NCBI GenBank assembly: GCA_934254675.1
Contig: CAKQLP010000001.1
Coordinates: forward strand, 62,001 to 126,000
Origin: an uncultured Alphaproteobacteria bacterium
Lineage (GTDB): Bacteria > Pseudomonadota > Alphaproteobacteria > RF32 > CAG-239
DNA length: 64,000 nt
Direction of reading: 5' to 3'
The translations under genes were made by a program, and so were the position numbers. Positions 50,960 through 59,562 of the stretch are shown here, piece after piece; the stretch's first letter is position 1, and each line of letters opens with the position of its first letter. The notes beneath the pieces were generated by a model, which was not told the DNA's origin, searched no databases, and saw only the letters and a list, made by a program, of their open reading frames with translations.

Positions 50960-52243
50960 TTAAATTATTCTTTTCAATTTACAAATAAAAAAAGAATCCA
51001 TGCCGCCAAGAGAATACAGATAAAAAGGAAGAGTTCGAATAGTGCCGTTTTCAGAAATCATAGATGTTTGCCAAGAGCCCATAGGGGAAATTTCTTTTTC
51101 AAAAATTGGAGATATTTTGAAGTGTGGCGAGTTTTTTAAAAAGAGAGAAATTTGGTTTTCACCTTCATTTTTAGAAATTGAACATGTGCTGTAAACCAGC
51201 GTTCCGCCGATTTTCAAGGCTAAGTGACATAAATTTAAAAGTTTGGATTGCAATTGAACTTGCAAAACAACATCTTCAATTGTTTTAATTTGTAATATTT
51301 CCGGATGGCGGCGAAAAGTTCCTGTTGCTGAACAAGGTGCATCTAATAAAATGATGTCAAATTTTTCTTTGGTATTTTGTAAAAAATCCAAAGCATCAAC
51401 AGCTATTGCTTTAATATCAGTATAGCCGAGACGTTGCATGTTTTTTTGAAGAGTATTCAACCTATCGCTGGAAATGTCAATGGCTGTAACTTTTGCTCCG
51501 CGAGCAGCCAATTGTGCCGTTTTTCCACCGGGCGCCGCGCACAAATCTAAAACTTTTTTTCCGCTTAAATCCGCGCCCAAAATTTGCACAGGCAAGCTTG
51601 CGGCCACATCTTGTACCCACCATTCTCCTTCTGTATAACCGGTAAGATTTTGTATTTTGGGATTATTAAACAAACGAACCGAACCATTAGGTAAAAGCGT
51701 GCCTTGAAGTTTTTGCGCCCATTCTTCAGGATTTTGCTTAACAGTTAAGTCAAGCGGTGGTTGCGCAACAATGCTTTGAGCTATTTGTTTTATTTCATTG
51801 TTATCATAGCCCTGTAAAATCGGTAAAAAGCTTTGCGGAATAAGATTGTAATTTTCAATTTTCTGAAGCAAACCGTTTTTTTGCGCCAAAACTTTGCGTA
51901 AAACGGCATTTGCCATTCCGCCTAAAAATTTATCGGTGGTTTTGCGAATATTGGCAACTGTTTCATTTATCACAGCATACGGCGCTGTTTGCATATATAA
52001 AATTTCGCATTCCGCCAATATAAGCAGATATTCGGCAAAACAATGTTTATGGGGAATTTTTTTACTTAAAAAAGAGTGTAAAACCGCACGCAGCGCCACA
52101 TAACGCCGCAGTGCGGTTAACACTAACATATTGGCAAAAGGCAAGTCCTTTTCGGAGAATTGCTTTTTAATTTCCCCGAAAAAGACTTTATCCTCTAATA
52201 CGGATTGCAGTGCTTGTGCTGCTTTAATCCTTAGATTCTGCAT
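50960..52243 (-). CDS. rsmB: 16S rRNA cytosine-C5 methyltransferase RsmB
   Basis: A 427-residue enzyme. The N-terminal NusB-like RNA-binding domain (about residues 1-130) is followed by the class I methyltransferase with LDLCAAPGGKTAQLAA, LLDAPCSATGTFRRHPEI (one catalytic Cys) and STCSISKNEGE (the second Cys). The start overlaps the end of acrB by 20 bases, so it is translated with the efflux operon. Confidence 0.92.
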   Translation of the reverse strand: MQNLRIKAAQALQSVLEDKVFFGEIKKQFSEKDLPFANMLVLTALRRYVALRAVLHSFLSKKIPHKHCFAEYLLILAECEILYMQTAPYAVINETVANIRKTTDKFLGGMANAVLRKVLAQKNGLLQKIENYNLIPQSFLPILQGYDNNEIKQIAQSIVAQPPLDLTVKQNPEEWAQKLQGTLLPNGSVRLFNNPKIQNLTGYTEGEWWVQDVAASLPVQILGADLSGKKVLDLCAAPGGKTAQLAARGAKVTAIDISSDRLNTLQKNMQRLGYTDIKAIAVDALDFLQNTKEKFDIILLDAPCSATGTFRRHPEILQIKTIEDVVLQVQLQSKLLNLCHLALKIGGTLVYSTCSISKNEGENQISLFLKNSPHFKISPIFEKEISPMGSWQTSMISENGTIRTLPFYLYSLGGMDSFFICKLKRII

Positions 52244-55200
52244 TTTTGCCTTTCACTTTTTTGTGGTCGGTAATGGTTTGGATTAAGATATACATCAATG
52301 GAATGAATATCAAACCGGCCAATGTTCCGACAACCATACCCGTAAACACTGGAACGCCCACGGCGACACGGCTTCCGGCCGACGCGCCTGTTGCCCACAC
52401 CAACGGAGCCACACCCAAAATAAAGGTGCAAGCAGTCATCAATACGGCGCGGAAACGTTCACGCGTACCATACAAAGCAGATGTCAAAATTGACTTGCCC
52501 TTAATATGCGCCTCACGAGCAAATTCCACAATCAAAATGGCGTTTTTAGCGGCCAGACCAACCAGCAGCACCAAACCTAATTGAGCGTAAATACTCAATG
52601 ACATATTGGTGGCAAACAAGCCGCAGGTTGCGCCAAGCATAGCCGTTAAAACAGACAGCATAACCGCCAGCGGAATCATCCAGCTTTCGTATTGGGCAAC
52701 CATGAACAAATATGCAAACAAAGCGGCAAATGCAATGATGTAGAAAATTTGTCCTTGGTTGTTCTTTTCTTGCAAACTGGTGCCGGACCAAGCATAGGTA
52801 TAACCTTTAGGCAAAGTTTGAGTTGCCAAATCTTCCAAAGCTTGCATAGCCTCGCCCGAACTGTAACCGCTTGCCGCCACGGCATTAACTGTTGCCGCCG
52901 GATATTGGTTATAGCGGTCGATACCACGAGGAAGCAATACTGTCTTCAACTTAATCAAGCTTCCCAGAGGAACCATTTCTCCTTTACCGCTTTGAACATA
53001 GATTTTGTTTAAGCTGTCCAAATCTTTACGATATTTCCAATCGGCTTGGATTTTAACTTTGTTAACCTGCGTACCAATGTTGATATCGTTGATGTGCGAA
53101 GAACCGATATAGGTTTGCAAAGTGCTGTAAATGTCTCCGACAGCCACACCCAAAGATTCGGCTTTTTCACGGTCAATCTCAATATAGGCGTGCGGTGTTT
53201 GCGCGTTAAAGGTTGAATAAGCCAATGAAATCTGAGGCAAAGCCATTGCCTGACGCGTAAACGCATTTACTGTTTTTTCCAAATCTTTCATATCGGTGTT
53301 GTCAACCGCTTGAATTTTGAAGTCCATAGCATTGGTCGAACCAAGCCCCGGAATAGCCGGCATTTCAAACATTTGGATTTTTGCTTCCGAAAAGTTGGAG
53401 ACTCTTGCCATCAGGTTGCGCAAAACATTGGTAGAATACATATCCGCGCCTTTACGCTCAGCCCAGTTTTTCAAAGAAATAACCGCAAAGCCCACGTTTT
53501 CACCCTGACCGGCCATAATGCTGAAACCTTCCATTGTCATCACGGATTCAATTGCCGGATGATCTTTAATGGCCGCCAACATTTTCTCATTTACGGCCTT
53601 GGTGCGAACATTGGAGGCGCCTTCCGGCAATTGTACGTTAACCATAATGATGCCTTGGTCTTCGTCCGGCAAAAATGAAGTCGGCGTAATCTTAATAAAG
53701 AAAGCGTTTAAGGCAAACAAAATCAGCAACATAAACACAATCACGCTGATTTTGCGTCCGATATAGCCGACAGCCACCAGATATTTATTAGTTGTTCCCT
53801 GAATAAAGCGGTTGAACCAACCCAAAAATCCGGTTTCTTTTTGCTCAAACGGGCGCAAGAATGTGGCAGACAACGCCGGTGACAAAGTCAATGCGTTTAC
53901 GGCAGAAAAACCTACGGCAAAGGCAATGGTGATTGCAAATTGCTGATAAATTTTACCGGTAATACCGCCCATAAAGGCAATCGGCACAAAAATTGCCAAC
54001 AGAACCAAGGTTGTGGCCACAACGGCACTTGAAACCTGACTCATTGCTTTTATAGCGGCTTCTTTGGCTTTGAGTTTTTCTTCTTGCATCAAGGCCAAAG
54101 TACGCTCTACCACCACAATGGCGTCATCAACCACCAAACCGATAGCCAGCACCAAACCGAATAGGGTTAAAATGTTTAAGTTAAATCCCAAGGTTTTCAT
54201 CATGGCGAATGTGGCCAAAATAGACACAGGAATAGCTATTGACGGCACCAAAGTCGCGCGCCAGTCTTGCAAAAATACATAGCAAACCAGCACCACCAAC
54301 AAGAATGTCAAGAACAAGGTGAAGAACACTTCTTCAATGGAAGCGGAAATAAATTCGGTGGTATCTTTAAAGATTTTTACTTCCAAATCTTCCGGATAAA
54401 AACGTTCCAATTTCGCCAATTCGGCGCGAACGGCTTTCATGGCGTTAATGGAGTTGGCTCCGGATGATTTGTTAATCATAATAGACACTGCTGGTTGACC
54501 GTCAACAGTGGAATTCATCAAATAGTCTTCCGAACCGAGTTCTACACGGGCAATATCTTTTAAACGGACTAAACCGCCTTCTTCCGCCGTGCGCACAATG
54601 ATATTTTCAAAGTCTTTCGGATCATTCAAGCGGCCTTGTGTTTCCAAAGAATACACCAAAACCTGTTTGCCGTCACCCGGAGCCGAACCGATTGAACCTA
54701 AAGAAGGTTGAACGTTTTGGCTGGTAATGGCGGCTTTAATAGCCGAAACCGGAATATTTAATGCCGCAACTTTATCCGCGTCAATCCATACGCGCATACT
54801 TGTTGCCGAACCCATAATATTAACTTCACCCACACCATAAGCGCGGCTCAAGGCAATTTTAATATTGTTTTCAACATAGTTGTTTAAAAAGTTGCTGTCA
54901 TAAGTCCCTTTTGGAGAAGTAACCTGCATAAACGCCAAAATATCGGACGAACGACGTTCAACAGTCACGCCATAAGTTTGCACCTCTGACGGCAGAGAGC
55001 TTAATGCCTGTTGCACGCGGTTTTGCACTTTCACTTGGTCCAAGTCAGGGTCTGTGCCGGTTTCAAAGGCAATAGACAGCTGATAAGCACCAGAGTTGTA
55101 AGAAGAAGAGGACATATACAGCATATTCTCAATACCGTTAATATTCTTCTCCAACGGAATACCCACGTTTTTAGCCACTGTTTCGGCACTGGCGCCAACA

Positions 55201-55349
55201 TACACGGTTGAAACACGAATTTCCGGCGGCGCAATTTCCGGATACATGCCGATAGGCATTGTAAACACGGAAACCAAGCCCGCCAAGGCCATAACAATGG
55301 CAATTACCACGGCAAAACGAGGTCTTTCAATAAAAAATTTTGAAAACAT
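52224..55349 (-). CDS. acrB: RND multidrug efflux permease (AcrB family)
   Basis: A 1041-residue inner-membrane trimeric pump of the hydrophobe/amphiphile class. It begins MFSKFFIERPRFAVVIAIVM, has twelve membrane segments with two large periplasmic loops, the GLVVDDAIVVVER proton-relay region (Asp-Asp in segment 4) and RAVLMTACTFILGVAPL near the end. It takes lipophilic drugs from the periplasm and outer leaflet. Order is acrR-acrA-acrB-rsmB. No outer-membrane channel is in the operon. Confidence 0.96.
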   Translation of the reverse strand: MFSKFFIERPRFAVVIAIVMALAGLVSVFTMPIGMYPEIAPPEIRVSTVYVGASAETVAKNVGIPLEKNINGIENMLYMSSSSYNSGAYQLSIAFETGTDPDLDQVKVQNRVQQALSSLPSEVQTYGVTVERRSSDILAFMQVTSPKGTYDSNFLNNYVENNIKIALSRAYGVGEVNIMGSATSMRVWIDADKVAALNIPVSAIKAAITSQNVQPSLGSIGSAPGDGKQVLVYSLETQGRLNDPKDFENIIVRTAEEGGLVRLKDIARVELGSEDYLMNSTVDGQPAVSIMINKSSGANSINAMKAVRAELAKLERFYPEDLEVKIFKDTTEFISASIEEVFFTLFLTFLLVVLVCYVFLQDWRATLVPSIAIPVSILATFAMMKTLGFNLNILTLFGLVLAIGLVVDDAIVVVERTLALMQEEKLKAKEAAIKAMSQVSSAVVATTLVLLAIFVPIAFMGGITGKIYQQFAITIAFAVGFSAVNALTLSPALSATFLRPFEQKETGFLGWFNRFIQGTTNKYLVAVGYIGRKISVIVFMLLILFALNAFFIKITPTSFLPDEDQGIIMVNVQLPEGASNVRTKAVNEKMLAAIKDHPAIESVMTMEGFSIMAGQGENVGFAVISLKNWAERKGADMYSTNVLRNLMARVSNFSEAKIQMFEMPAIPGLGSTNAMDFKIQAVDNTDMKDLEKTVNAFTRQAMALPQISLAYSTFNAQTPHAYIEIDREKAESLGVAVGDIYSTLQTYIGSSHINDINIGTQVNKVKIQADWKYRKDLDSLNKIYVQSGKGEMVPLGSLIKLKTVLLPRGIDRYNQYPAATVNAVAASGYSSGEAMQALEDLATQTLPKGYTYAWSGTSLQEKNNQGQIFYIIAFAALFAYLFMVAQYESWMIPLAVMLSVLTAMLGATCGLFATNMSLSIYAQLGLVLLVGLAAKNAILIVEFAREAHIKGKSILTSALYGTRERFRAVLMTACTFILGVAPLVWATGASAGSRVAVGVPVFTGMVVGTLAGLIFIPLMYILIQTITDHKKVKGKNAESKD

Positions 55350-55365
55350 TTTCTTTTACCCTAAA

Positions 55366-56541
55366 TTACTTTTCCAAAACACCAACTTTTATCGGCGAGT
55401 TGTTTTGGATTTTTACATTTCCCGAAACAACAATCAATTCACCATCTTTCAAACCATTCAAAATGATTTGCTCATTTTCGTTAATGGCATCTCCCAACAC
55501 AACGCGGCGTTGTTCAGCCACTCCGTGAAGTTCATTTTCTTTGCTTTTACTTTCATCAATTTTAGCAATATATACAAAAGCTCCGTTTGTGTCATAGTTT
55601 AATGCAGATTGCGGAACAACTACGGCATAACTTGGTTTGCCGGTCAAAATTGCCGATTGCACATAGTTACCTGGAATCAATTTTTGGTCGGAGTTATCTA
55701 CATCAACAAAAATTGAAACAGTCGCCGTGGAAGAATTAAGTTCGTTGTTTAAGAATTTATCTACAACTTTTTCATCTATAACTTCACCATCGGCCAATGT
55801 AATGCGGGCGGTTAAATCTTCAGCTTTATGTCCCATCTTTTTTATTTGCAAAACTTCTTTATCGGTTAATGAAAAAGAAATGCGCATCGGGCTGATTTGC
55901 ACAATTTTTGCCAATACTTGATTAGAGGCAACAACATAGTTTCCTTTTGTTACCAAGGCTTTGCCGATTTTTCCGCTGATGGGAGCCACAACTTTTGTGT
56001 TATCCAAATCAATTTTAGCCACATCTAAATTTGCCTGAGCTTCTTCTACTGCGGCTTTGGCTTGCAAATAACCACTTTCCGAAGAATCAAAAGTTGCTTT
56101 AGAAGCAAATTTTTCACTGCTCAATTTTACTTGACGATTATAGTCGCGTTCGGCTCTAACCAAATTGGCTTTAGCACTGTCTAAACGCGCCTTGGCCAAA
56201 TCATAAGCGGCCTGATATTTTGAAGGGTCAATTTCAAACAACACGTCGCCTTCATTAACAAATTTTCCTTCTTGAAACAAAACTTTTTCAACCGTGCCCG
56301 TAACTTGCGGCAAAATATTCACTTCATTAATTGTTTCCACATACGAAATTTTTGTCTGAGCCGAAGTAATGTCTTTTGTCGCGCTTTTTTGAGCTAAAAC
56401 ATAAACTTCGCCCATTCCATAACCCATTCCCTGAGCCGATGGAGACAAACGACCTTTTAAATACCAACCGATAGAAATGCACACCAATAAAATGGCAATT
56501 CTAACCACGGCTCCTTTAATGTTTGGAGAACTAATTTTCAT
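55366..56541 (-). CDS. acrA: RND efflux periplasmic adaptor (AcrA family)
   Basis: A 391-residue membrane fusion protein. One N-terminal membrane segment (about residues 10-27) precedes the biotinyl-lipoyl fold (LPQVTGTVEKVLFQEGKFVN), an alpha-helical hairpin (about 110-185), the second lipoyl half (APISGKIGKALVTKGNYV) and the beta-barrel and membrane-proximal domains. It links AcrB to the outer-membrane duct. Its start overlaps the end of the regulator by 11 bases. Confidence 0.94.
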   Translation of the reverse strand: MKISSPNIKGAVVRIAILLVCISIGWYLKGRLSPSAQGMGYGMGEVYVLAQKSATKDITSAQTKISYVETINEVNILPQVTGTVEKVLFQEGKFVNEGDVLFEIDPSKYQAAYDLAKARLDSAKANLVRAERDYNRQVKLSSEKFASKATFDSSESGYLQAKAAVEEAQANLDVAKIDLDNTKVVAPISGKIGKALVTKGNYVVASNQVLAKIVQISPMRISFSLTDKEVLQIKKMGHKAEDLTARITLADGEVIDEKVVDKFLNNELNSSTATVSIFVDVDNSDQKLIPGNYVQSAILTGKPSYAVVVPQSALNYDTNGAFVYIAKIDESKSKENELHGVAEQRRVVLGDAINENEQIILNGLKDGELIVVSGNVKIQNNSPIKVGVLEK

Positions 56542-57166
56542 TGTTTACACCTTCCGTTTTTATACTATTAAAAATTAAATTAAATCCTTGTCTGACTGTT
56601 TTTTCAAAATCCAGAGTCATCCGTTTTGCCAAATAGTTTTCTAAAAGTCCCATCCATAAAGCTTGCAAAATTTCCGTGATACTTTCAACATCTACATCTG
56701 CTTTTATTTTTTTATTTTCTTTAAGCTTGCACAATGTGTCACTCATAATTTTGCGGGAAACCTCTTTGGTTTGTTCCACTAAAGGACGGATTTTTACCAA
56801 AATAGCTTCGCTCCACTCCATTTGACAGGTAATAAAAAAGATAAACTTATATTCCAGCGGATTGGCTTTCATGTGATGATAGGCCAATAACATCATATCA
56901 GCCAAAACATCTAAGTTTTCTTCTTTTTTACCGGCGCGGAAATCTTCGAGGCGTTTAATGTGTTTCTGCACAAATTCATTAATAAGTGCGGCCACAATAT
57001 CCGGCTTGTTGCGAAAATACCAATAAACCGCGCCTTTGGTCAGATTTATGCGTTTGGCTATTTCATCAAACGTGGTTTTGGAATAACCTTTTTCATAAAA
57101 AATATCCATTGCCGACTCTAGTATAGCCTGTCTGGTTTGCTCTGCATCTTCTTTTGTTCTACGCAT
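56531..57166 (-). CDS. acrR: TetR/AcrR-family repressor of the efflux operon
   Basis: A 211-residue regulator. The helix-turn-helix (residues about 12-58) has the TetR signature TKGAVYWYFRNKPDIVAAL; the C-terminal domain shows the AcrR-like PLEYKFIFFITCQMEW region that binds ligands. It is expected to repress its own operon; AT-rich inverted repeats lie upstream at 57239-57262. The overlap with acrA supports cotranscription. Confidence 0.9.
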   Translation of the reverse strand: MRRTKEDAEQTRQAILESAMDIFYEKGYSKTTFDEIAKRINLTKGAVYWYFRNKPDIVAALINEFVQKHIKRLEDFRAGKKEENLDVLADMMLLAYHHMKANPLEYKFIFFITCQMEWSEAILVKIRPLVEQTKEVSRKIMSDTLCKLKENKKIKADVDVESITEILQALWMGLLENYLAKRMTLDFEKTVRQGFNLIFNSIKTEGVNNEN

Positions 57167-57238
57167 TACGGATAAACCTCACAATTTTATTATATCCCAA
57201 ATATGTATAAAACAAAATGACAAAACTTCAATATTTTT

Positions 57239-57262
57239 TTCATACATTCAGGTATGTATATT
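57239..57262. promoter_or_regulatory. Candidate AcrR operator
   Basis: ATACAT and ATGTAT are arranged as an inverted repeat with a 6-base spacer (CATACATTCAGGTATGTAT), about 75 bases before acrR. A further ATGTAT half site lies at about 57203. The half-site resembles the ACATACATT of the E. coli acrAB operator. Confidence 0.5.
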
Positions 57263-57289
57263 TGTTAATAACTAATGAAAGCATTCATC

Positions 57290-58363
57290 TTATTTTTGTT
57301 TTGCCCAAGATGGTATTTTCCGGTCTCGGTCATCAGTATTCTTTGGCTCTTCCGCTGTTTCTTCCACGGGGTTTTCTGTTGTTCCCTCATCAACCAAGCT
57401 GTCAGTTGAAAGAGAATCATTAATGTTGGGAGAAAATTTTCTTTCTAAAGGTTTAATTTTTTTACCTTCAGCTTCGCCGCCCTCTTCCTCGGCATCAGAC
57501 GCTGGCAACATTTCTTCATCTAAATAAGAGTTGGTGTTCAACAAATAGGTGGCGAGTGTCTCCTGAAAGCTAAGATTATAAAACTGAATACATTTTTCTA
57601 AAGATGCTCCCTTTATTCCATGAATTTGTTTTTGCACATAAGTTGTTAAAGAGCACATACGATTTCGAAAAGCTACCCAGCTGTCAAACATATCTCTGTA
57701 ATTGCCATTTTTTAAATCAGGTCCGTTATTCCATTTTCCAGACACGGAAGAATCTAAAAGTTGGGCTAAAATAGCTTTAATGTTTTCTATGCTTCTTTGA
57801 GATTCCTCTTTTAAACAAAGTGATGCAAGTTCTTTATTATTTATGCACTCTATATATTTTTCATCATGATCTATTTCTAAATAATGATTACCGCCATCAA
57901 CATTGGCTAACCTTGCCGGATAAGGATTTTTAGTCTTAGAGGAATTTAGGGTATGAAGAATTTGATTGAGATAATCTTTATGATTATAATTTTGATAAAG
58001 TGTACAAGATAACTCGGGGTCAAATAATGGCGCTATATAAACGGAAACCACTTTATTAAGAGAGCAAAGTCTGTTCCGATAGGCGCTCCAGCTTTCATAC
58101 ATATCGCGTAAAACATCACGATTGGCTTCCAAGGAACCATTCCAATCAGTCATTTCGGGAGTTGCTAAAATATTTTTATAAAGTATTTTTACATCTTTTA
58201 AAACACGCTGACTTTCTTCTTTAATACAATTATTAGATTCATGGGTTACATTCATACAATATTCATAGGCATCATCATCAAGATAATTGGGAAAAACAAA
58301 ATCACTATTTGCCCAAGAAGTACAGGAATAAAGCATAATTACAGCTAAAATATATTTTAACAT
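57290..58363 (-). CDS. Exported protein with two LprI/DUF1311-like domains
   Basis: A 357-residue secreted protein. A signal peptide (residues 1-19, cleavage near SWA-NS) precedes two homologous units (about residues 30-110 and 155-235), each with a C-x-K-E-E-S-Q-R pair and a MYESWSAYRNRLCSL or MFDSWVAFRNRMCSL end, the pattern of DUF1311 (LprI, a lysozyme-inhibitor-like family). The C-terminal third is acidic and probably disordered (about 265-357). Four Cys per unit suggest disulfides. Inhibiting host or self lysozyme is a reasonable guess only. Confidence 0.7.
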   Translation of the reverse strand: MLKYILAVIMLYSCTSWANSDFVFPNYLDDDAYEYCMNVTHESNNCIKEESQRVLKDVKILYKNILATPEMTDWNGSLEANRDVLRDMYESWSAYRNRLCSLNKVVSVYIAPLFDPELSCTLYQNYNHKDYLNQILHTLNSSKTKNPYPARLANVDGGNHYLEIDHDEKYIECINNKELASLCLKEESQRSIENIKAILAQLLDSSVSGKWNNGPDLKNGNYRDMFDSWVAFRNRMCSLTTYVQKQIHGIKGASLEKCIQFYNLSFQETLATYLLNTNSYLDEEMLPASDAEEEGGEAEGKKIKPLERKFSPNINDSLSTDSLVDEGTTENPVEETAEEPKNTDDRDRKIPSWAKQK

Positions 58364-58427
58364 AGGCTAACCTCTTTTATTTTTAAATAATATAATAATA
58401 GCATAGATTTTAAAAGTAAAGAGTATC

Positions 58428-59183
58428 TTAAAAGTTTAAAATATCTGAAAAAATCTTTCCTTGCCGTAAAATCTCTTGCGCTTTATCCGTGTAGGAGCCA
58501 TCTTCATTATGTGTAATAAATGGCGATAGCAGACGGCTGGGGGCTTTGGAATCTTTTTGGGCAGAAACCAGAACTCTTTTGGCATTCTGTTTATTTTTGG
58601 AATATACGGGCAATATTTGAATGTTTCCGGCTTTATTTTGCAAAATTGAGCAGATTTTAGGAAGGGCTTCCGCACGGTGAACCATATAAATTTTTCCAAA
58701 AGGCTTTGTCATTTTTAAACAAAATAAAAGCCAGTGATTTAAATCAAAGTGAATGTGGTTGTGTGCCGAGGCTTTGCTTTTGTTGGGGGAGGGCAAATCG
58801 TTTTCACTGTATGGCGGGTTTGTGACTACAATATCATAGGAGCATGGTTCCAAATTATTTTCCGAGCATCCGAGTTTGATGTCTTTATTTAGATATTTTA
58901 GATTGCGGAAATTGTTTTGCTGAGCGCTAAAGTTTGAAAGTTCGGCAAGTTCCGATTGAATTTCAAGCCCGACAATTTGCACGGAAGAATCTGTCATCCG
59001 TTGAGCCAAACATAATGAAACCGCTCCTGTTCCTGAGCCGACATCAAGGATTTTTCCCTTGGTTATGTTAGAAACAAACGCTGATAACAAGACGGCATCT
59101 GAAGAAGCACGGTATCCGTTGACGGGTTGAAAGATTTTTATTTTTTTATCTAAAAGATAATCATTTGTGTATGGCGTTGTCAT
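58428..59183 (-). CDS. tRNA1(Val) adenine-N6 methyltransferase-like (TrmN6/YfiC)
   Basis: A 251-residue class I methyltransferase with motif I ILDVGSGTGAVSLCLA and the adenine-binding IVVTNPPYSEN (N-P-P-Y). It matches the TrmN6/YfiC family, which modifies A37 of tRNA-Val. Monocistronic in appearance. A bidirectional-looking hairpin lies between it and the ferredoxin gene. Confidence 0.83.
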   Translation of the reverse strand: MTTPYTNDYLLDKKIKIFQPVNGYRASSDAVLLSAFVSNITKGKILDVGSGTGAVSLCLAQRMTDSSVQIVGLEIQSELAELSNFSAQQNNFRNLKYLNKDIKLGCSENNLEPCSYDIVVTNPPYSENDLPSPNKSKASAHNHIHFDLNHWLLFCLKMTKPFGKIYMVHRAEALPKICSILQNKAGNIQILPVYSKNKQNAKRVLVSAQKDSKAPSRLLSPFITHNEDGSYTDKAQEILRQGKIFSDILNF

Positions 59184-59201
59184 ATTATTCCTTTATAATA
59201 T

Positions 59202-59230
59202 AAAAAAGCTCAGGAACAAATTCCTGAGCT
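59202..59230 (-). terminator. Terminator of the ferredoxin gene
   Basis: AGCTCAGGAA pairs perfectly with TTCCTGAGCT around CAAA; six T follow on the minus strand. Confidence 0.88.
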
Positions 59231-59249
59231 GAATGCCTTTTAAAAACGA

Positions 59250-59489
59250 TTAATCATTTGCGTTTGGGCAAACTTTAGCTTGTTCGGCATTAAATTTTAC
59301 AGCGGCTTCGTCAGCTTCGGCATCACTGCAAATGGCTCCTTGTGGGCATTCTGAAATGCAAACGCCGCAATCAATACATGTATCAGGATCAACGACATAT
59401 TGATCTTCACACACATGAAAAGCGCTTACAGGGCAAACAGAAGCGCAAGTACCACATTTTACGCAGTTATTATTTACTACTGAAGGCAT
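59250..59489 (-). CDS. 2[4Fe-4S] ferredoxin
   Basis: A 79-residue electron carrier with two cluster motifs: CVKCGTCASVCP and CIDCGVCISECP (each C-x2-C-x2-C-x3-C-P). Length and symmetry are those of clostridial-type ferredoxins, here with a 25-residue C-terminal extension. Low-potential electrons for the radical SAM enzyme NrdG or other anaerobic enzymes are a likely use (inference). It has its own terminator. Confidence 0.95.
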   Translation of the reverse strand: MPSVVNNNCVKCGTCASVCPVSAFHVCEDQYVVDPDTCIDCGVCISECPQGAICSDAEADEAAVKFNAEQAKVCPNAND

Positions 59490-59562
59490 ATTTAATTCTC
59501 CTTAAAATTTTTTATCAGCAAGCACTAATGTAAAGCATTTCTTTAGAAAAGCAAGCCTTTTT

